Shown: positions 39,492 through 48,722 of the stretch, one piece after another
How positions within the stretch are numbered: the first letter of the stretch is position 1
Layout: each line of letters begins with the position of its first letter
NCBI RefSeq assembly: GCF_001277215.2
Contig: NZ_CP013940.1
Coordinates: 1,798,001 to 1,862,000 of the forward strand
DNA: 64,000 nucleotides
Direction of reading: 5' to 3'
From: Cronobacter malonaticus LMG 23826
Lineage (GTDB): Bacteria; Pseudomonadota; Gammaproteobacteria; Enterobacterales; Enterobacteriaceae
Position numbers and translations under genes: made by a program
The notes under the pieces: model-generated
What the model was told of the DNA's origin: nothing
The model's input: the letters and a program-made list of their open reading frames with translations, nothing else
The model's database searches: none

Positions 39492-40256
39492 ATGCTGGCA
39501 ATTGCAAAACGTACCGCGGTTGGCGCCGCGCTGTTGCTCATTATGCCGCTGGCCGTCTGGATCTCAGGCTGGCAGTGGCAACCGGGCGGCGGTTCGCTGT
39601 GGCTTAAAATGCTGTTCTGGGTGACAGAAACGGTTACGCAGCCCTGGGGCATTATTACTCACGTTTTGCTGTGCGGCTGGTTCTTGTGGTGTCTGCGCTT
39701 CCGGCTGCGCCCGGCGCTGATGCTGTTCGCGATTCTGGGTATCGTCATTATGGCGGGGCAATGGTCTAAATCGCTGATTAAAGAAAAGGTTCAGGAACCG
39801 CGCCCGTTTGTTATCTGGCTTGAAAAAAACCGTAACATCCCGGTTGACGAGTTCTACAATTTAAAGCGCAAGGAAAGAGGGGCGCTGGTGAAAGCACAGT
39901 TGCAGAACGAAACCGATATCCCGGCCTGGTTGCGTAAACACTGGCAAAAAGAGACCGGATTCGCGTTTCCGTCCGGGCACACCATGTTTGCCGCAAGCTG
40001 GGCGATGCTGGGCTTTGGACTTCTCTGGCCGCGCAGGCGAACCATTACGCTTGTGGTGTTGACCGCCTGGGCTATCGCCGTGATGGGTAGCCGGATGCTG
40101 CTCGGTATGCACTGGCCACGCGATCTGGTGGTGGCAACACTGCTCTCCTGGCTGCTGGTGACCATCGCCGCCTGGCTTGCGCAGCGCCTCTGCGGCCCGC
40201 TCACGCCGCCGGTGGAAGAGAAAGTCGAAATCGCCCGGCGCGAGACAGAAGAGTGA
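39492..40256 (+). CDS. pgpB: Phosphatidylglycerophosphatase B
   Basis: PgpB removes phosphate from phosphatidylglycerophosphate, undecaprenyl pyrophosphate and related lipids at the inner membrane. The 254-aa protein has six hydrophobic segments and the three PAP2 motifs: KEKVQEPRPF, PSGHTMFAASW and GSRMLLGMHWPRDLV. Length equals the E. coli enzyme. I start at ATG 39492 (ribosome site AAAAAGGAG); the frame opens at 39441 without a ribosome site. Upstream of lapAB, as in E. coli. Confidence 0.95.
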   Translation: MLAIAKRTAVGAALLLIMPLAVWISGWQWQPGGGSLWLKMLFWVTETVTQPWGIITHVLLCGWFLWCLRFRLRPALMLFAILGIVIMAGQWSKSLIKEKVQEPRPFVIWLEKNRNIPVDEFYNLKRKERGALVKAQLQNETDIPAWLRKHWQKETGFAFPSGHTMFAASWAMLGFGLLWPRRRTITLVVLTAWAIAVMGSRMLLGMHWPRDLVVATLLSWLLVTIAAWLAQRLCGPLTPPVEEKVEIARRETEE

Positions 40257-40262
40257 CGGCGG

Positions 40263-40289
40263 CTTGAGTTTCGCCGTTCCGCCCCTATT
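40263..40289 (+). promoter_or_regulatory. Heat-shock (sigma-32) type promoter of lapAB
   Basis: CTTGAG, a 13-base spacer and CCCCTATT closely resemble the sigma-32 consensus CTTGAA-N13/15-CCCCATnT. It lies about 115 bases before lapA. E. coli lapAB is known to be heat-inducible through RpoH, so the match is expected. Confidence 0.65.
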
Positions 40290-40310
40290 AATAAGGGATG
40301 TCCTGGCGCT

Positions 40311-40342
40311 TTATCATTTCACGCAAAGGGTGGAAATGATAA
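40311..40342 (+). repeat. Perfect 10-bp inverted repeat in the lapA leader
   Basis: TTATCATTTC (40311-40320) and GAAATGATAA (40333-40342) are exact reverse complements with a 12-base loop. The repeat lies between the heat-shock-type promoter and lapA. No T-run follows, so it is not a normal terminator. It could be an operator or a leader hairpin. Confidence 0.7.
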
Positions 40343-40403
40343 CGTATAGCGCGTTGAGCCGAGGCCGGGACATTGGTCGCACAAAACACATACGGGATGT
40401 CAT

Positions 40404-40712
40404 GTGAAATATCTGATTATTTTTTTAGTGGTATTAGCGATTTTCGTCGTTTCCGTCACGCTGGGCGCGCAAAACGATCAACAGGTTACTTTTAACTTCC
40501 TGCTGGCGCAGGGCGATTATCGAATCTCTACGCTGCTTGCGACCTTATTTGGCGCGGGTTTCATTATCGGCTGGATCATCTGTGGACTGTTCTGGCTACG
40601 CGTTCGTCTGCAACTGGCGCGCGCCGAACGTAAGATTAAACGCCTTGAGCAGCAGATCGCGCCTGCAGAGCCGGCTCCGGCCAACGCCACTGCGCCTGCT
40701 GTTAAGGATTAA
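40404..40712 (+). CDS. lapA: Lipopolysaccharide assembly protein LapA
   Basis: LapA (YciS) is a small inner-membrane protein acting with LapB in balancing lipopolysaccharide synthesis. The 102-aa product has two hydrophobic helices (residues 3-22 and 44-66), joined by the conserved LGAQNDQQVTFNFLLAQGDY, and a cytoplasmic coiled-coil-like tail (ARAERKIKRLEQQI) ending in an Ala/Pro-rich stretch. lapB starts six bases after it. Expression is probably heat-inducible from the promoter at 40263. Confidence 0.95.
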   Translation: MKYLIIFLVVLAIFVVSVTLGAQNDQQVTFNFLLAQGDYRISTLLATLFGAGFIIGWIICGLFWLRVRLQLARAERKIKRLEQQIAPAEPAPANATAPAVKD

Positions 40713-40718
40713 CCCTCT

Positions 40719-41888
40719 ATGCTGGAGTTGTTGTTTCTGCTGTTGCCTGTCGCCGCTGCGTATGGCTGGTATATGGGCCGCAGAAGTGCGCAACAGGATA
40801 AAGAGCAGGAAGCGAACCGCCTGTCACGCGACTACGTCGCAGGCGTGAACTTCCTGCTGTCCAATCAGCAGGATAAAGCGGTGGATCTGTTCCTTGAAAT
40901 GCTCAAGGAAGATACCGGCACCGTTGAAGCCCATCTGACGCTTGGCAACCTTTTCCGCTCGCGCGGCGAAGTTGACCGGGCTATCCGTATCCACCAGTCG
41001 CTGATGGAAAGCGCGTCGCTTACCTACGATCAGCGGCTGCTCGCCGTACAGCAGCTTGGCCGCGACTATATGGCCGCCGGGCTCTACGATCGCGCCGAAG
41101 ATATGTTCAATCAGCTGGTGGATGAAACCGATTTCCGCATCGGTGCGCTCCAGCAACTCCTGCAGATTTATCAGGCCACCAGCGACTGGCAGAAAGCCAT
41201 CGATGCCGCCGAACGGCTGGTTAAGCTTGGCAAAGAGCACCAGCGTGTCGAAATCGCGCATTTTTACTGTGAGCTGGCGCTTCAGGCGATGAGCAATGAA
41301 GATATGGATCGCGCCATGTCGCTCCTGAAAAAGGGCGCGTCGGCGGATCGCAACAGCGCGCGCGTCTCGATTATGATGGGGCGCATTTTTATGACGCGCG
41401 GCGATTATGCGCACGCCGTCGAGACGCTAGAGAAAGTCATCAGCCAGGATCGCGAACTGGTGAGCGAAACGCTGGAGATGCTCCAGGTCTGCTATCAGCA
41501 GCTCGGTAAACCTGAGGAATGGGCCGAATTCCTTAAACGGTGTGTGGAAGAAAACACCGGCGCAGAAGCGGAGCTGATGCTCGCGCAGGTGCTTGAGCAG
41601 CGCGAAGGCCCAGACAGCGCGCAGGTCTATATCACGCGCCAGCTGCAACGCCACCCGACCATGCGCGTGTTTCACCGGCTGATGGATTACCATCTGCACG
41701 AGGCGGAAGAAGGGCGCGCGAAAGAAAGCCTGATGGTGCTGCGTGATATGGTGGGCGAACAGGTGCGCACCAAGCCGCGCTATCGCTGCCAGAAGTGTGG
41801 CTTCACCGCGTTCACACTCTACTGGCACTGCCCGTCGTGCCGTGCCTGGTCGACTATCAAACCTATCCGTGGCCTTGACGGCCAGTAA
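40719..41888 (+). CDS. lapB: Lipopolysaccharide assembly protein LapB (YciM)
   Basis: LapB is a membrane-anchored adaptor that helps FtsH degrade LpxC and so limits lipopolysaccharide synthesis. The 389-aa protein has an N-terminal anchor (LELLFLLLPVAAAYGWYMG), a long row of TPR repeats (about residues 35-340), and a C-terminal rubredoxin-type metal site with two CxxC pairs (CQKCGFTAF, HCPSCRAW). The length equals E. coli LapB. It forms an operon with lapA. Confidence 0.96.
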   Translation: MLELLFLLLPVAAAYGWYMGRRSAQQDKEQEANRLSRDYVAGVNFLLSNQQDKAVDLFLEMLKEDTGTVEAHLTLGNLFRSRGEVDRAIRIHQSLMESASLTYDQRLLAVQQLGRDYMAAGLYDRAEDMFNQLVDETDFRIGALQQLLQIYQATSDWQKAIDAAERLVKLGKEHQRVEIAHFYCELALQAMSNEDMDRAMSLLKKGASADRNSARVSIMMGRIFMTRGDYAHAVETLEKVISQDRELVSETLEMLQVCYQQLGKPEEWAEFLKRCVEENTGAEAELMLAQVLEQREGPDSAQVYITRQLQRHPTMRVFHRLMDYHLHEAEEGRAKESLMVLRDMVGEQVRTKPRYRCQKCGFTAFTLYWHCPSCRAWSTIKPIRGLDGQ

Positions 41889-42115
41889 GTGATTTGCTCC
41901 TGCTACCGCATATCTTGTTGCGGCTGGCTTGCACACGCACTTTAGTTACAACATACTTTAAGTTAGCTGGTCGCCTGGGTTAGCGACAGGGCACTTAGGG
42001 CAGGTACAACGTCTGGCAGGGCGATCTTGCCTGTAAATTTTTGCAGACGGCGGGTAGAATGCTTGCCGTTTATCAATCCCGCGCCACGCCGGTGCGCCTG
42101 TCAGAAGGTCTGGTC

Positions 42116-42850
42116 ATGACATCAATTGCCTCATCCTCTCATTCTGTAACTCATTCTCCCGTCGTCGTCGCGCTTGATTACGACAACCGCGACAGCGCGC
42201 TGGCTTTTGTGGACGGTATCGATCCGCGCGACTGCCGCCTGAAGGTCGGTAAAGAGATGTTCACGCTGTTTGGGCCGCAGCTGGTGCGCGACCTGATTTC
42301 CCGCGGCTTTGACGTCTTTCTGGATCTGAAATTTCACGATATCCCGAATACTACCGCGCGCGCCGTTGCGGCGGCGGCAGAGCTTGGCGTCTGGATGGTG
42401 AATGTGCACGCGGGCGGCGGCGCGCGCATGATGACGGCGGCGAAAGAGGCGCTGATGCCATTTGGCAACGACGCGCCGTTACTGATTGCAGTGACGGTAC
42501 TGACCAGTATGGAAGCTGAGGATCTGCAAGGTCTCGGCATTACCCTCAGCCCGGCAGAGCAGGCAGAGCGTCTTGCACGCCTTACGCAGCAGTCAGGTCT
42601 GGATGGCGTGGTCTGTTCCGCGCAGGAAGCGGTGCGCTTTAAAACCGCGTTCGGGCGCGAATTTAAGCTAGTTACGCCAGGCATTCGTCCTGCAGGCAGC
42701 GACGCGGGCGATCAGCGCCGTATCATGACGCCAGCCGAGGCACAGCAGGCGGGCGTGGATTATATGGTTATTGGCCGGCCCATCACCCGCGCGGCTAATC
42801 CGGCGCAGGCGTTGCGCGATATTCTGGCGTCTCTGAAACAGGGGGATTAA
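42116..42850 (+). CDS. pyrF: Orotidine 5'-phosphate decarboxylase
   Basis: PyrF converts OMP to UMP, the last step of pyrimidine nucleotide synthesis. The 244-aa TIM-barrel protein has the catalytic charged network in [14 protein letters not shown] (Asp-Lys-Asp) and the phosphate site in VTPGIRP. I start at ATG 42116, with AAGG upstream, because similarity to E. coli PyrF (245 aa) begins there; the frame is open from 42041. It overlaps the start of yciH by one base (TAATG). Confidence 0.96.
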   Translation: MTSIASSSHSVTHSPVVVALDYDNRDSALAFVDGIDPRDCRLKVGKEMFTLFGPQLVRDLISRGFDVFLDLKFHDIPNTTARAVAAAAELGVWMVNVHAGGGARMMTAAKEALMPFGNDAPLLIAVTVLTSMEAEDLQGLGITLSPAEQAERLARLTQQSGLDGVVCSAQEAVRFKTAFGREFKLVTPGIRPAGSDAGDQRRIMTPAEAQQAGVDYMVIGRPITRAANPAQALRDILASLKQGD

Positions 42851-43176
42851 TGAGCGATAATAACAGTCGTCTGGTCTATTCCACAGAAACCGGGCGTATT
42901 GACGAACCCAAAACGGCTCCCGCGCGCCCGAAAGGCGACGGCGTGGTGCGTATTCAGCGCCAGACCAGTGGTCGCAAAGGAAAAGGCGTGTGCCTTATCA
43001 CCGGCATTGATGCAGACGATGCGACATTAACCAGCCTTGCTGCCGAACTGAAGAAAAAATGTGGCTGCGGCGGGGCTGTGAAAGATGGCGTGATTGAAAT
43101 TCAGGGCGATAAAAGGGAATTAATTAAAAGTCTGCTCGAGGCGAAAAGAATGAAGGTGAAACTGGCGGGCGGTTAA
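42850..43176 (+). CDS. yciH: YciH, SUI1/eIF1-type translation factor homologue
   Basis: YciH is the bacterial counterpart of eukaryotic eIF1 and may influence start-codon choice. The 108-aa product has the SUI1 core (GVVRIQRQTSGRKGKGVCLI, then KKKCGCGGAVKDGVIEIQGD). It overlaps pyrF by one base, as in E. coli, and ends before a clear terminator. Confidence 0.95.
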   Translation: MSDNNSRLVYSTETGRIDEPKTAPARPKGDGVVRIQRQTSGRKGKGVCLITGIDADDATLTSLAAELKKKCGCGGAVKDGVIEIQGDKRELIKSLLEAKRMKVKLAGG

Positions 43177-43180
43177 TTGT

Positions 43181-43211
43181 TAGCCACGGCGAAAACGCCG
43201 TGGCTATTTTG
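43181..43211 (+). terminator. Terminator of pyrF-yciH
   Basis: A 10-bp stem (AGCCACGGCG / CGCCGTGGCT) with an AAAA loop is followed by ATTTTGTT. It lies 5 bases after the yciH stop. Confidence 0.88.
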
Positions 43212-43297
43212 TTATGCTTACTGCGGTATAGCCAGACCTGTAATTATTCGGTGATGCGAGTAATACGTCAAAGCGTTATGCTTTTGCGGGCCGCAGA

Positions 43298-43513
43298 TTA
43301 ATGAACCTGATGACCGATAATACCGCCTACCGCTGCGCCGCCGAGCGTGCCGAGCGCGCTGCCGTTGGTCAGCACAGAGCCGCCAATTGCACCTGCACCC
43401 GCGCCAATAGCGGTGTTACGGTCACGTTTAGACCAGTTTGAGCATCCGCTCAGAGAGGCTACCAGAGTTACGGCCAGCACTGCCGCGGCTACTTTTTTGT
43501 AATTTAATGACAT
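43298..43513 (-). CDS. osmB: Osmotically inducible lipoprotein OsmB
   Basis: OsmB is an outer-membrane lipoprotein induced by osmotic stress and stationary phase in E. coli. The 71-aa precursor has a short signal peptide and lipobox (LSGC, lipidated Cys at residue 23). A glycine-rich glycine-zipper domain follows (AIGAGAGAIGGSVL, GTLGGAAVGGIIGHQV). AGGAGAAAG gives the ribosome site. The 258 bases upstream, up to yciT, hold its promoters; I did not resolve them. Confidence 0.95.
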   Translation of the reverse strand: MSLNYKKVAAAVLAVTLVASLSGCSNWSKRDRNTAIGAGAGAIGGSVLTNGSALGTLGGAAVGGIIGHQVH

Positions 43514-43771
43514 AATACTTTCTCCTGAATAATTGATTCACGGAAAGGCTGCTCACTTTAAGTATAGTGGCTAAATCACAGCTCAAAGCGCCAGTCCATG
43601 AAACGGTGCAGCGATACGGAATAAAGAATCACGCAGGTGACAATCAACACTCAGTAATATCGCTGAGGTTAATTTTAATTTCTTAAGCGAATTCAGACAG
43701 GTAAAAAGTCTTAATTGACGCTGAGAATAGTCTCAAGCGAAGGCGCGCCGTAACGACGCGCTGTACTTTAT

Positions 43772-44527
43772 TCAGGCAGGAAAGGGCGAAATAATATCGA
43801 GGGTCAGACCGGAGGCGCTGAGCGCATCGCGAGTGGCGTCATTCAGATTGTCATCGGTAATCACCCGGTTAAAGCGCGACACCGGGCCGAGCGTATAGGG
43901 ATGCACCGCACCAAATTTGCTGCTGTCGGTGAGAATAATGGCCTCGCTGCCTTTTTCCAGCACCGCGTTCACTACGTCTGCGCGCATCATGTCGCGACCC
44001 GTAAATCCTGTCTCCGGCGACCAGCCGTCAATCCCGATAAAGGCTTTGCTGAAGTGCACCTGTGAGATGTACTGGCGCGTCAGCGGGCCGACCATGGTTT
44101 CGCTTTTTTTCTGGTAGATGCCGCCGAGCAGGATAATTTCGCATGAGGTTTCTTTCAGCAGGTGCGCGATAAAACTGCTTACGGTAATCAGCGTAATTTT
44201 CTTTTGCTCAGCCAGCGCCCGCGCCAGCAGGGCGTTGGTACTGCCGTTCTCGATAAACACCGTTTCGCCATCGTTGACAAGCGAGCAGGCGAAATCCGCG
44301 AGCCGCCGCTTGAGTGCGAAATTGTTCATCATGCGGGTTTCTACGTCGTCGCTGTCGAGCGGTACAGCAAAGCCATGAGTGCGGCGCAGATAACTTTGCT
44401 TTTCGAGAAGGTTAAGATCCTGACGAATGGTGACTTCTGAAACGCCGGTGACTTTAGCCAGTTCCGCCACACTCATGCGGCCGCGGTCAATCACCATCTG
44501 TAAAATAATTTGTTGTCGGGAGTTCAT
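43772..44527 (-). CDS. yciT: DeoR-family transcriptional regulator YciT
   Basis: YciT is a DeoR-type regulator, a family that usually responds to sugar phosphates. The 251-aa protein has an N-terminal helix-turn-helix ([20 protein letters not shown]) and a DeoRC effector domain ([39 protein letters not shown]). It is close to E. coli YciT throughout. I start at ATG 44527, where the E. coli protein begins. In E. coli yciT lies between osmB and yciZ; here ybiW starts the gap, only 45 bases upstream on the same strand, so YciT may be made with that cluster and may control it. Confidence 0.92.
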   Translation of the reverse strand: MNSRQQIILQMVIDRGRMSVAELAKVTGVSEVTIRQDLNLLEKQSYLRRTHGFAVPLDSDDVETRMMNNFALKRRLADFACSLVNDGETVFIENGSTNALLARALAEQKKITLITVSSFIAHLLKETSCEIILLGGIYQKKSETMVGPLTRQYISQVHFSKAFIGIDGWSPETGFTGRDMMRADVVNAVLEKGSEAIILTDSSKFGAVHPYTLGPVSRFNRVITDDNLNDATRDALSASGLTLDIISPFPA

Positions 44528-44572
44528 ATCTGCATCGTTATGCGCGGTGGCGTGACGCCACCGCGGTTTCAT

Positions 44573-47005
44573 TTAAAGCGTATGTTCGGTACGGGCGATA
44601 ATATCATCCTGCGCATCAGGGGATAAGGCCGTAAAGAACGCGGAGTAACCCGCCACACGCACGACCAGATCGCGGTACTTATCCGGATGTGCTTTGGCGT
44701 CCAGCAGGGTTTCACGCGAGACAATGTTGTACTGAACGTGCCATCCTTTATGCACCTCAAAGAAAGTGCGCAGCATCTGCATCAGTTTCTGGCGATCGCG
44801 TAAGTTATCCAGTGTGGACGGGTTAAGCTTCTGATTCAACAGCACGCCGCCAAGTATTTTCGCCACCGGCAGTTTTCCGACCGAGTTAATCACTGCGGTA
44901 GGCCCCAGACGGTCTGTGCCTGACGCCGGGCTTGCGCCTTCGGCGAGCGGCGTTCTGGCTTTGCGTCCGTCCGGCGTCGCCATCGTCGCCGCGCCAAAAG
45001 GCACGTTCGCGGAGATAGACGATGTACCGGCGTAGTAGGTACCACCAATCGGGCCGCGCCCGAAACGGGTGTTGTGATACTGCTTAAGCTCGTCGATATA
45101 CGTCTGGTACGCACGTGCCAGCAGCAGATCGACATCGTCGTCGTCATTGCCATATTTCGGCGCGCTGTTAATCAGGCGCTGGCGCAGCTGTTCACCGGTC
45201 AGCCCTTCGAAATCGTTACTCAGCGCCTGCGCCAGCTGCGGTTGCGTCACCGTACCCTGTTCAAACACCAGCCTGCGCACAGCGGCGAGACTGTTGCCGA
45301 GGTTGGCGATCCCGACCTGCAACCCGGAAACCCAGTCATATTTCGCGCCGCCCTGCTTAATGCTCTTGCCGCGCTCGATACAGTCATCGACCAGCGCCGA
45401 GCAGAGAATATCGTGCGCGTTCTCTTCCAGAACGGTATCCACCACGCACTCGATTTCAATCGATTTGCGGGTGTAATAGCGGATCTGATTATCCCAGGCG
45501 TCCATGACTTCACTAAAATGGCTGAAATTTCCGGCGGAGAGCGCTTTTGACTGCGGCAGGAAAACCTTACCGGTGGTCGCGTCGCGGCCGCCTTCCAGCG
45601 CCGCCAGCATCACGCGGGCGAAGTTAATAAAGCTCATGCCGGTGCAGCGATAACCCCATTTGCCGCCAACCGCCGTTTCAATGCAGCCGATGGCCGCGTA
45701 GTCATAGGCGTCTTCGCGGCTGACACCAAGCTTAATAAACTCGTCGATAACGATTTCATCGTTATTAAATGCGGGCATCCCGAAGCCGCAGCGGATCACC
45801 TGGACGCAGGCGTCGAGGAATTCATTACTCATCCCGGGGTGGTAGCGCACGCTGAGGTTCGGCTGGGTGGAGCGCAGGCGACCGCATGATTCCAGCACAG
45901 CCCACGAGAGCGGGTTGACCGCATCCACCGGCTCGCCGTTAAGCAGGCGTTGCCCGCCAATCGTTACGTTCTGGTAGAGCGGGCTGCCCGCCGAGGCTTT
46001 GGAATGCGAGCCGGAGCGGATTTTGTTGACCTCCAGCAGCTTCAGCCAGCAGCTCTGCAACAGTTCGATGGCGCGCTCGCGCTCCAGCGTCTGTTCAAGT
46101 TCGACATCGCGGCGATACCAGGGATAGAGATATTGATCGAGACGGCCAAACGATACGGAATGACCGTTGGACTCAATCTGCAAGACAAGCTGCACAAAAT
46201 AGCAGAGCTGCAACGCCTGCCAGAAAGACGCAGGCGGCTGGTGCGCGATATGTTCGCAGTTAGCGGCAATGGCAAGCAGCTCATCGCGCCGCGCCGGGCG
46301 GCTTTCCTCCTGCGCCATCTGCGAGGCCAGCGCCGCGAAGCGCTGGATATGCTCGCTGAGCGCGCTGAATGTAATGTCGATCGCCTTAAGAAACTGCTCT
46401 TTATGCAGGTCGCCCTGATCGGTGAGCAGAAGGCGTGCGCGGCGCTCCGCCACTTTAGCGCGCAGGCCGTCGAGACCTTTTTCCAGCAGCAGCGGGAAAT
46501 TCACCGCCAGATGCGCGTCGCCGGAGGTCATATTGCCTTCCGCTTTGATAATGCCCGACGCCAGCAGTTCTTTCTGCTCATCAGTAAACATGCCATAGCA
46601 GCGATCCTGCACGGTCTGGCCGCGCCACCACGGACAGACTTCATGCATGACGGCTTTATCCTGCGGGCTAACGGAGAACCCCGCGCCGGGGCGGTCGGCG
46701 AGATCGTCTATCTCTTTCTCTATCCAGCTGACGGTATATTCCGGGAAGAAGGGGGCGGCGCGAACCTGGCTTGCCTGATTGCCGACGATCAGCTCGTCAT
46801 GTTTGATCCAGATAGTGCGGTTCGCCAGATGGTGCGCGAGCGCGAGCGCGCGGCGTACCGGCAGCGGTTTATCCTGATGCTGCTGGTACATTGCGGTGTA
46901 ATGCTGCGCACGCTCGGTACAGACGGGCGGACGGACGATCTGCACCAGCGCCGCTTTGTGGGCTTTAATGCGCTCGGGGAGAAAAGCGAGATTGAGTTCA
47001 GTCAT
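44573..47005 (-). CDS. ybiW: Glycyl-radical enzyme YbiW (PflD-like, substrate unknown)
   Basis: YbiW is an oxygen-sensitive enzyme that carries a protein radical. The 810-aa product equals E. coli YbiW in length and is very similar. The glycyl-radical loop RVAGYSAFF near the C-terminus places the radical at Gly786. The active-site cysteine is in AIGCIETAVGG, and the Cys-Ile-Glu pattern resembles glycerol- and choline-type eliminases more than true formate lyase, which has two adjacent cysteines. The real substrate is unknown. I start at ATG 47005 (AGGA upstream); the frame opens at 47026. The activase gene ybiY ends 5 bases upstream. In E. coli ybiW lies at another locus. Confidence 0.92.
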   Translation of the reverse strand: MTELNLAFLPERIKAHKAALVQIVRPPVCTERAQHYTAMYQQHQDKPLPVRRALALAHHLANRTIWIKHDELIVGNQASQVRAAPFFPEYTVSWIEKEIDDLADRPGAGFSVSPQDKAVMHEVCPWWRGQTVQDRCYGMFTDEQKELLASGIIKAEGNMTSGDAHLAVNFPLLLEKGLDGLRAKVAERRARLLLTDQGDLHKEQFLKAIDITFSALSEHIQRFAALASQMAQEESRPARRDELLAIAANCEHIAHQPPASFWQALQLCYFVQLVLQIESNGHSVSFGRLDQYLYPWYRRDVELEQTLERERAIELLQSCWLKLLEVNKIRSGSHSKASAGSPLYQNVTIGGQRLLNGEPVDAVNPLSWAVLESCGRLRSTQPNLSVRYHPGMSNEFLDACVQVIRCGFGMPAFNNDEIVIDEFIKLGVSREDAYDYAAIGCIETAVGGKWGYRCTGMSFINFARVMLAALEGGRDATTGKVFLPQSKALSAGNFSHFSEVMDAWDNQIRYYTRKSIEIECVVDTVLEENAHDILCSALVDDCIERGKSIKQGGAKYDWVSGLQVGIANLGNSLAAVRRLVFEQGTVTQPQLAQALSNDFEGLTGEQLRQRLINSAPKYGNDDDDVDLLLARAYQTYIDELKQYHNTRFGRGPIGGTYYAGTSSISANVPFGAATMATPDGRKARTPLAEGASPASGTDRLGPTAVINSVGKLPVAKILGGVLLNQKLNPSTLDNLRDRQKLMQMLRTFFEVHKGWHVQYNIVSRETLLDAKAHPDKYRDLVVRVAGYSAFFTALSPDAQDDIIARTEHTL

Positions 47006-47010
47006 GATGG

Positions 47011-47910
47011 TTATCCTCTTATCCATGCGGTGAGCCCTTTCTGGCGGGCGTAATCTTCGGCAAACGCCAGCAGCGCCGGTTCGTCGAGCGGCGTTGCGGG
47101 TGCCAGATAGGGCCAGTCCAGCAGGCGGTACTTGTTGATGCCAAGGGTGTGGTAGGGCAAAAAATGAATGTCGCGGGCGCCGGTTTCATCGGCGGCGAAA
47201 TCCGTGATAGCGCGAATGGAGGCTTCATCGGCGTTAAAATCGGGGATCAACGGAACGCGGATCGTCATCTTCACGCCAGCCGCCGCCAGCCGCCGGAAAT
47301 TATCCAGCACGCGTTCAGCGCTGCCGTCGGTCCAGGCGTGAAAGCGCTTAGAATCGACATGCTTTAAATCAGCCAAAAGAAGATCAAGAAACGGCAGAGA
47401 CGGGGCGATATGTTTCCACGGCACATGCAAACACGATTCCACCGCCGTATGGATGCCCGCTTCACGGCTGCGCTGTAACAACATTTTCGCCATCTCCGGC
47501 TGCATGAACGGCTCGCCGCCGGAGAGCGTGATGCCGCCGCCGCTGCGGGCGTAGAAGGGGCGATCGCGCAGCACGGTGTCCATGATCGCCTCGACGCTTC
47601 GGGATTCACCACAGACGCTCAGCGCCTGGGTGGGGCAGCAGTCGGTCAGCGCGTCCAGCGCGGCGTCATCAAGCGCTTCCCGGTTGATGACCAGAGCGTC
47701 GACCTGGCGGCTAATCGCCTGCGGGCATGCCGCTTTACAGAGCTCGCAGCCTTGCAGGCACAGCCGTTCATCAAACAATACATCGCGCTGGCGGCGACGG
47801 CTTTCGGGGTTCTGGCACCAGCGGCAGCCGAGCGAGCATCCCTTAAGGAAGACGACGGTTCGAATGCCCGGCCCGTCATGCGTGGAATAGCGTTGCAGGT
47901 TAAAGATCAT
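47011..47910 (-). CDS. ybiY: YbiY, glycyl-radical-enzyme activase (radical SAM)
   Basis: YbiY would create the glycyl radical on YbiW using S-adenosylmethionine and a [4Fe-4S] cluster. The 299-aa product has the radical-SAM CxxxCxxC motif ([10 protein letters not shown]), a cysteine-rich ferredoxin-like insert ([13 protein letters not shown], then [11 protein letters not shown]) and the SAM-binding GGEPFMQ. The ATG at 47910 is the first possible start because an in-frame stop lies eight codons upstream; the ribosome site is weak. It forms an operon with ybiW and is divergent from the aldolase gene fsa. Confidence 0.92.
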   Translation of the reverse strand: MIFNLQRYSTHDGPGIRTVVFLKGCSLGCRWCQNPESRRRQRDVLFDERLCLQGCELCKAACPQAISRQVDALVINREALDDAALDALTDCCPTQALSVCGESRSVEAIMDTVLRDRPFYARSGGGITLSGGEPFMQPEMAKMLLQRSREAGIHTAVESCLHVPWKHIAPSLPFLDLLLADLKHVDSKRFHAWTDGSAERVLDNFRRLAAAGVKMTIRVPLIPDFNADEASIRAITDFAADETGARDIHFLPYHTLGINKYRLLDWPYLAPATPLDEPALLAFAEDYARQKGLTAWIRG

Positions 47911-47949
47911 CGTCGTTACGCCAGTTGTGTTTCATTAGAAAATAATCTT

Positions 47950-47965
47950 ACTTTCGAATGAAAGT
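47950..47965. promoter_or_regulatory. Perfect inverted repeat between ybiY and fsa, candidate DeoR-type operator
   Basis: ACTTTC GAAT GAAAGT is an exact palindrome apart from its 4-base centre. DeoR-family regulators often bind sites built from CTTTC / GAAAG halves. It lies 40 bases before ybiY and 80 before fsa, so one site could control both directions. YciT is the obvious candidate protein. This is an inference. Confidence 0.5.
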
Positions 47966-48046
47966 TTTATTAACGGCGATCAGCTTTATCTGCACCGGCT
48001 AATTTAAGATGGCGGCAATGTTAACTTGCTCAAAACAGGAGTCGTT

Positions 48047-48709
48047 ATGGAACTGTATCTCGACACGGCGGACGTCGCGGCCGTCAAACGTCTGGCGCAC
48101 GTTTTGCCGCTACAGGGCGTCACTACCAATCCTTCTATTGTGGCGCGCGCGGGCGTGAAACTCTGGGATCTGCTGCCTGCGTTGCAGGACGCACTGAACG
48201 GTGAAGGCAAACTTTTCGCCCAGGTTGTGGCGTCAGACACGACGCAGATGGTTCGGGAGGCGGAACTGATGGCGCAGCGCGTACCGGGGCTGGTAGTGAA
48301 AATTCCGGTTACCCAGGCGGGGCTTGCGGCGATGAAAATCCTCAAACCGTCCGGCATTCCACTGCTCGGCACGGCGGTTTACGGCGCGATGCAGGGCTTA
48401 ATGGCGGCGCTGGCGGGTGCGGAATATGTCGCGCCTTATGTGAATCGGCTGGATGCGCAGGGCGGTGACGGCGTGGCGACGGTCAGTGAATTGCAGGAAC
48501 TGCTGACGCTGCACGCGCCGCAGTCAAAAGTGCTCGCTGCGAGTTTCCGCACGCCACAGCAGGCGCTCGGCTGTCTGCTCGCCGGGTGTCAGTCGATTAC
48601 GCTGCCCGTGGATGTCGCCGATCAGTTGCTCAATACGCCCGCTGTCGCGGCGGCGGTTGAGGGTTTCGGGCGCGAATGGCAGCAGGCGTTCGGCTCGCTC
48701 AGCCTGTAA
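48047..48709 (+). CDS. fsa: Fructose-6-phosphate aldolase (FsaA/TalC family)
   Basis: Fsa catalyses aldol cleavage and formation between dihydroxyacetone and glyceraldehyde 3-phosphate, giving fructose 6-phosphate. The 220-aa product has the length of E. coli FsaA and FsaB. The Schiff-base lysine is Lys85 in VVKIPVT, and the family stretches [22 protein letters not shown] and [16 protein letters not shown] are present. I start at ATG 48047; the frame opens at 48026. In E. coli fsaA also lies near ybiW-ybiY, so the cluster is kept but has another chromosomal place. Confidence 0.94.
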   Translation: MELYLDTADVAAVKRLAHVLPLQGVTTNPSIVARAGVKLWDLLPALQDALNGEGKLFAQVVASDTTQMVREAELMAQRVPGLVVKIPVTQAGLAAMKILKPSGIPLLGTAVYGAMQGLMAALAGAEYVAPYVNRLDAQGGDGVATVSELQELLTLHAPQSKVLAASFRTPQQALGCLLAGCQSITLPVDVADQLLNTPAVAAAVEGFGREWQQAFGSLSL

Positions 48710-48722
48710 TCTCTGCAAGGCG

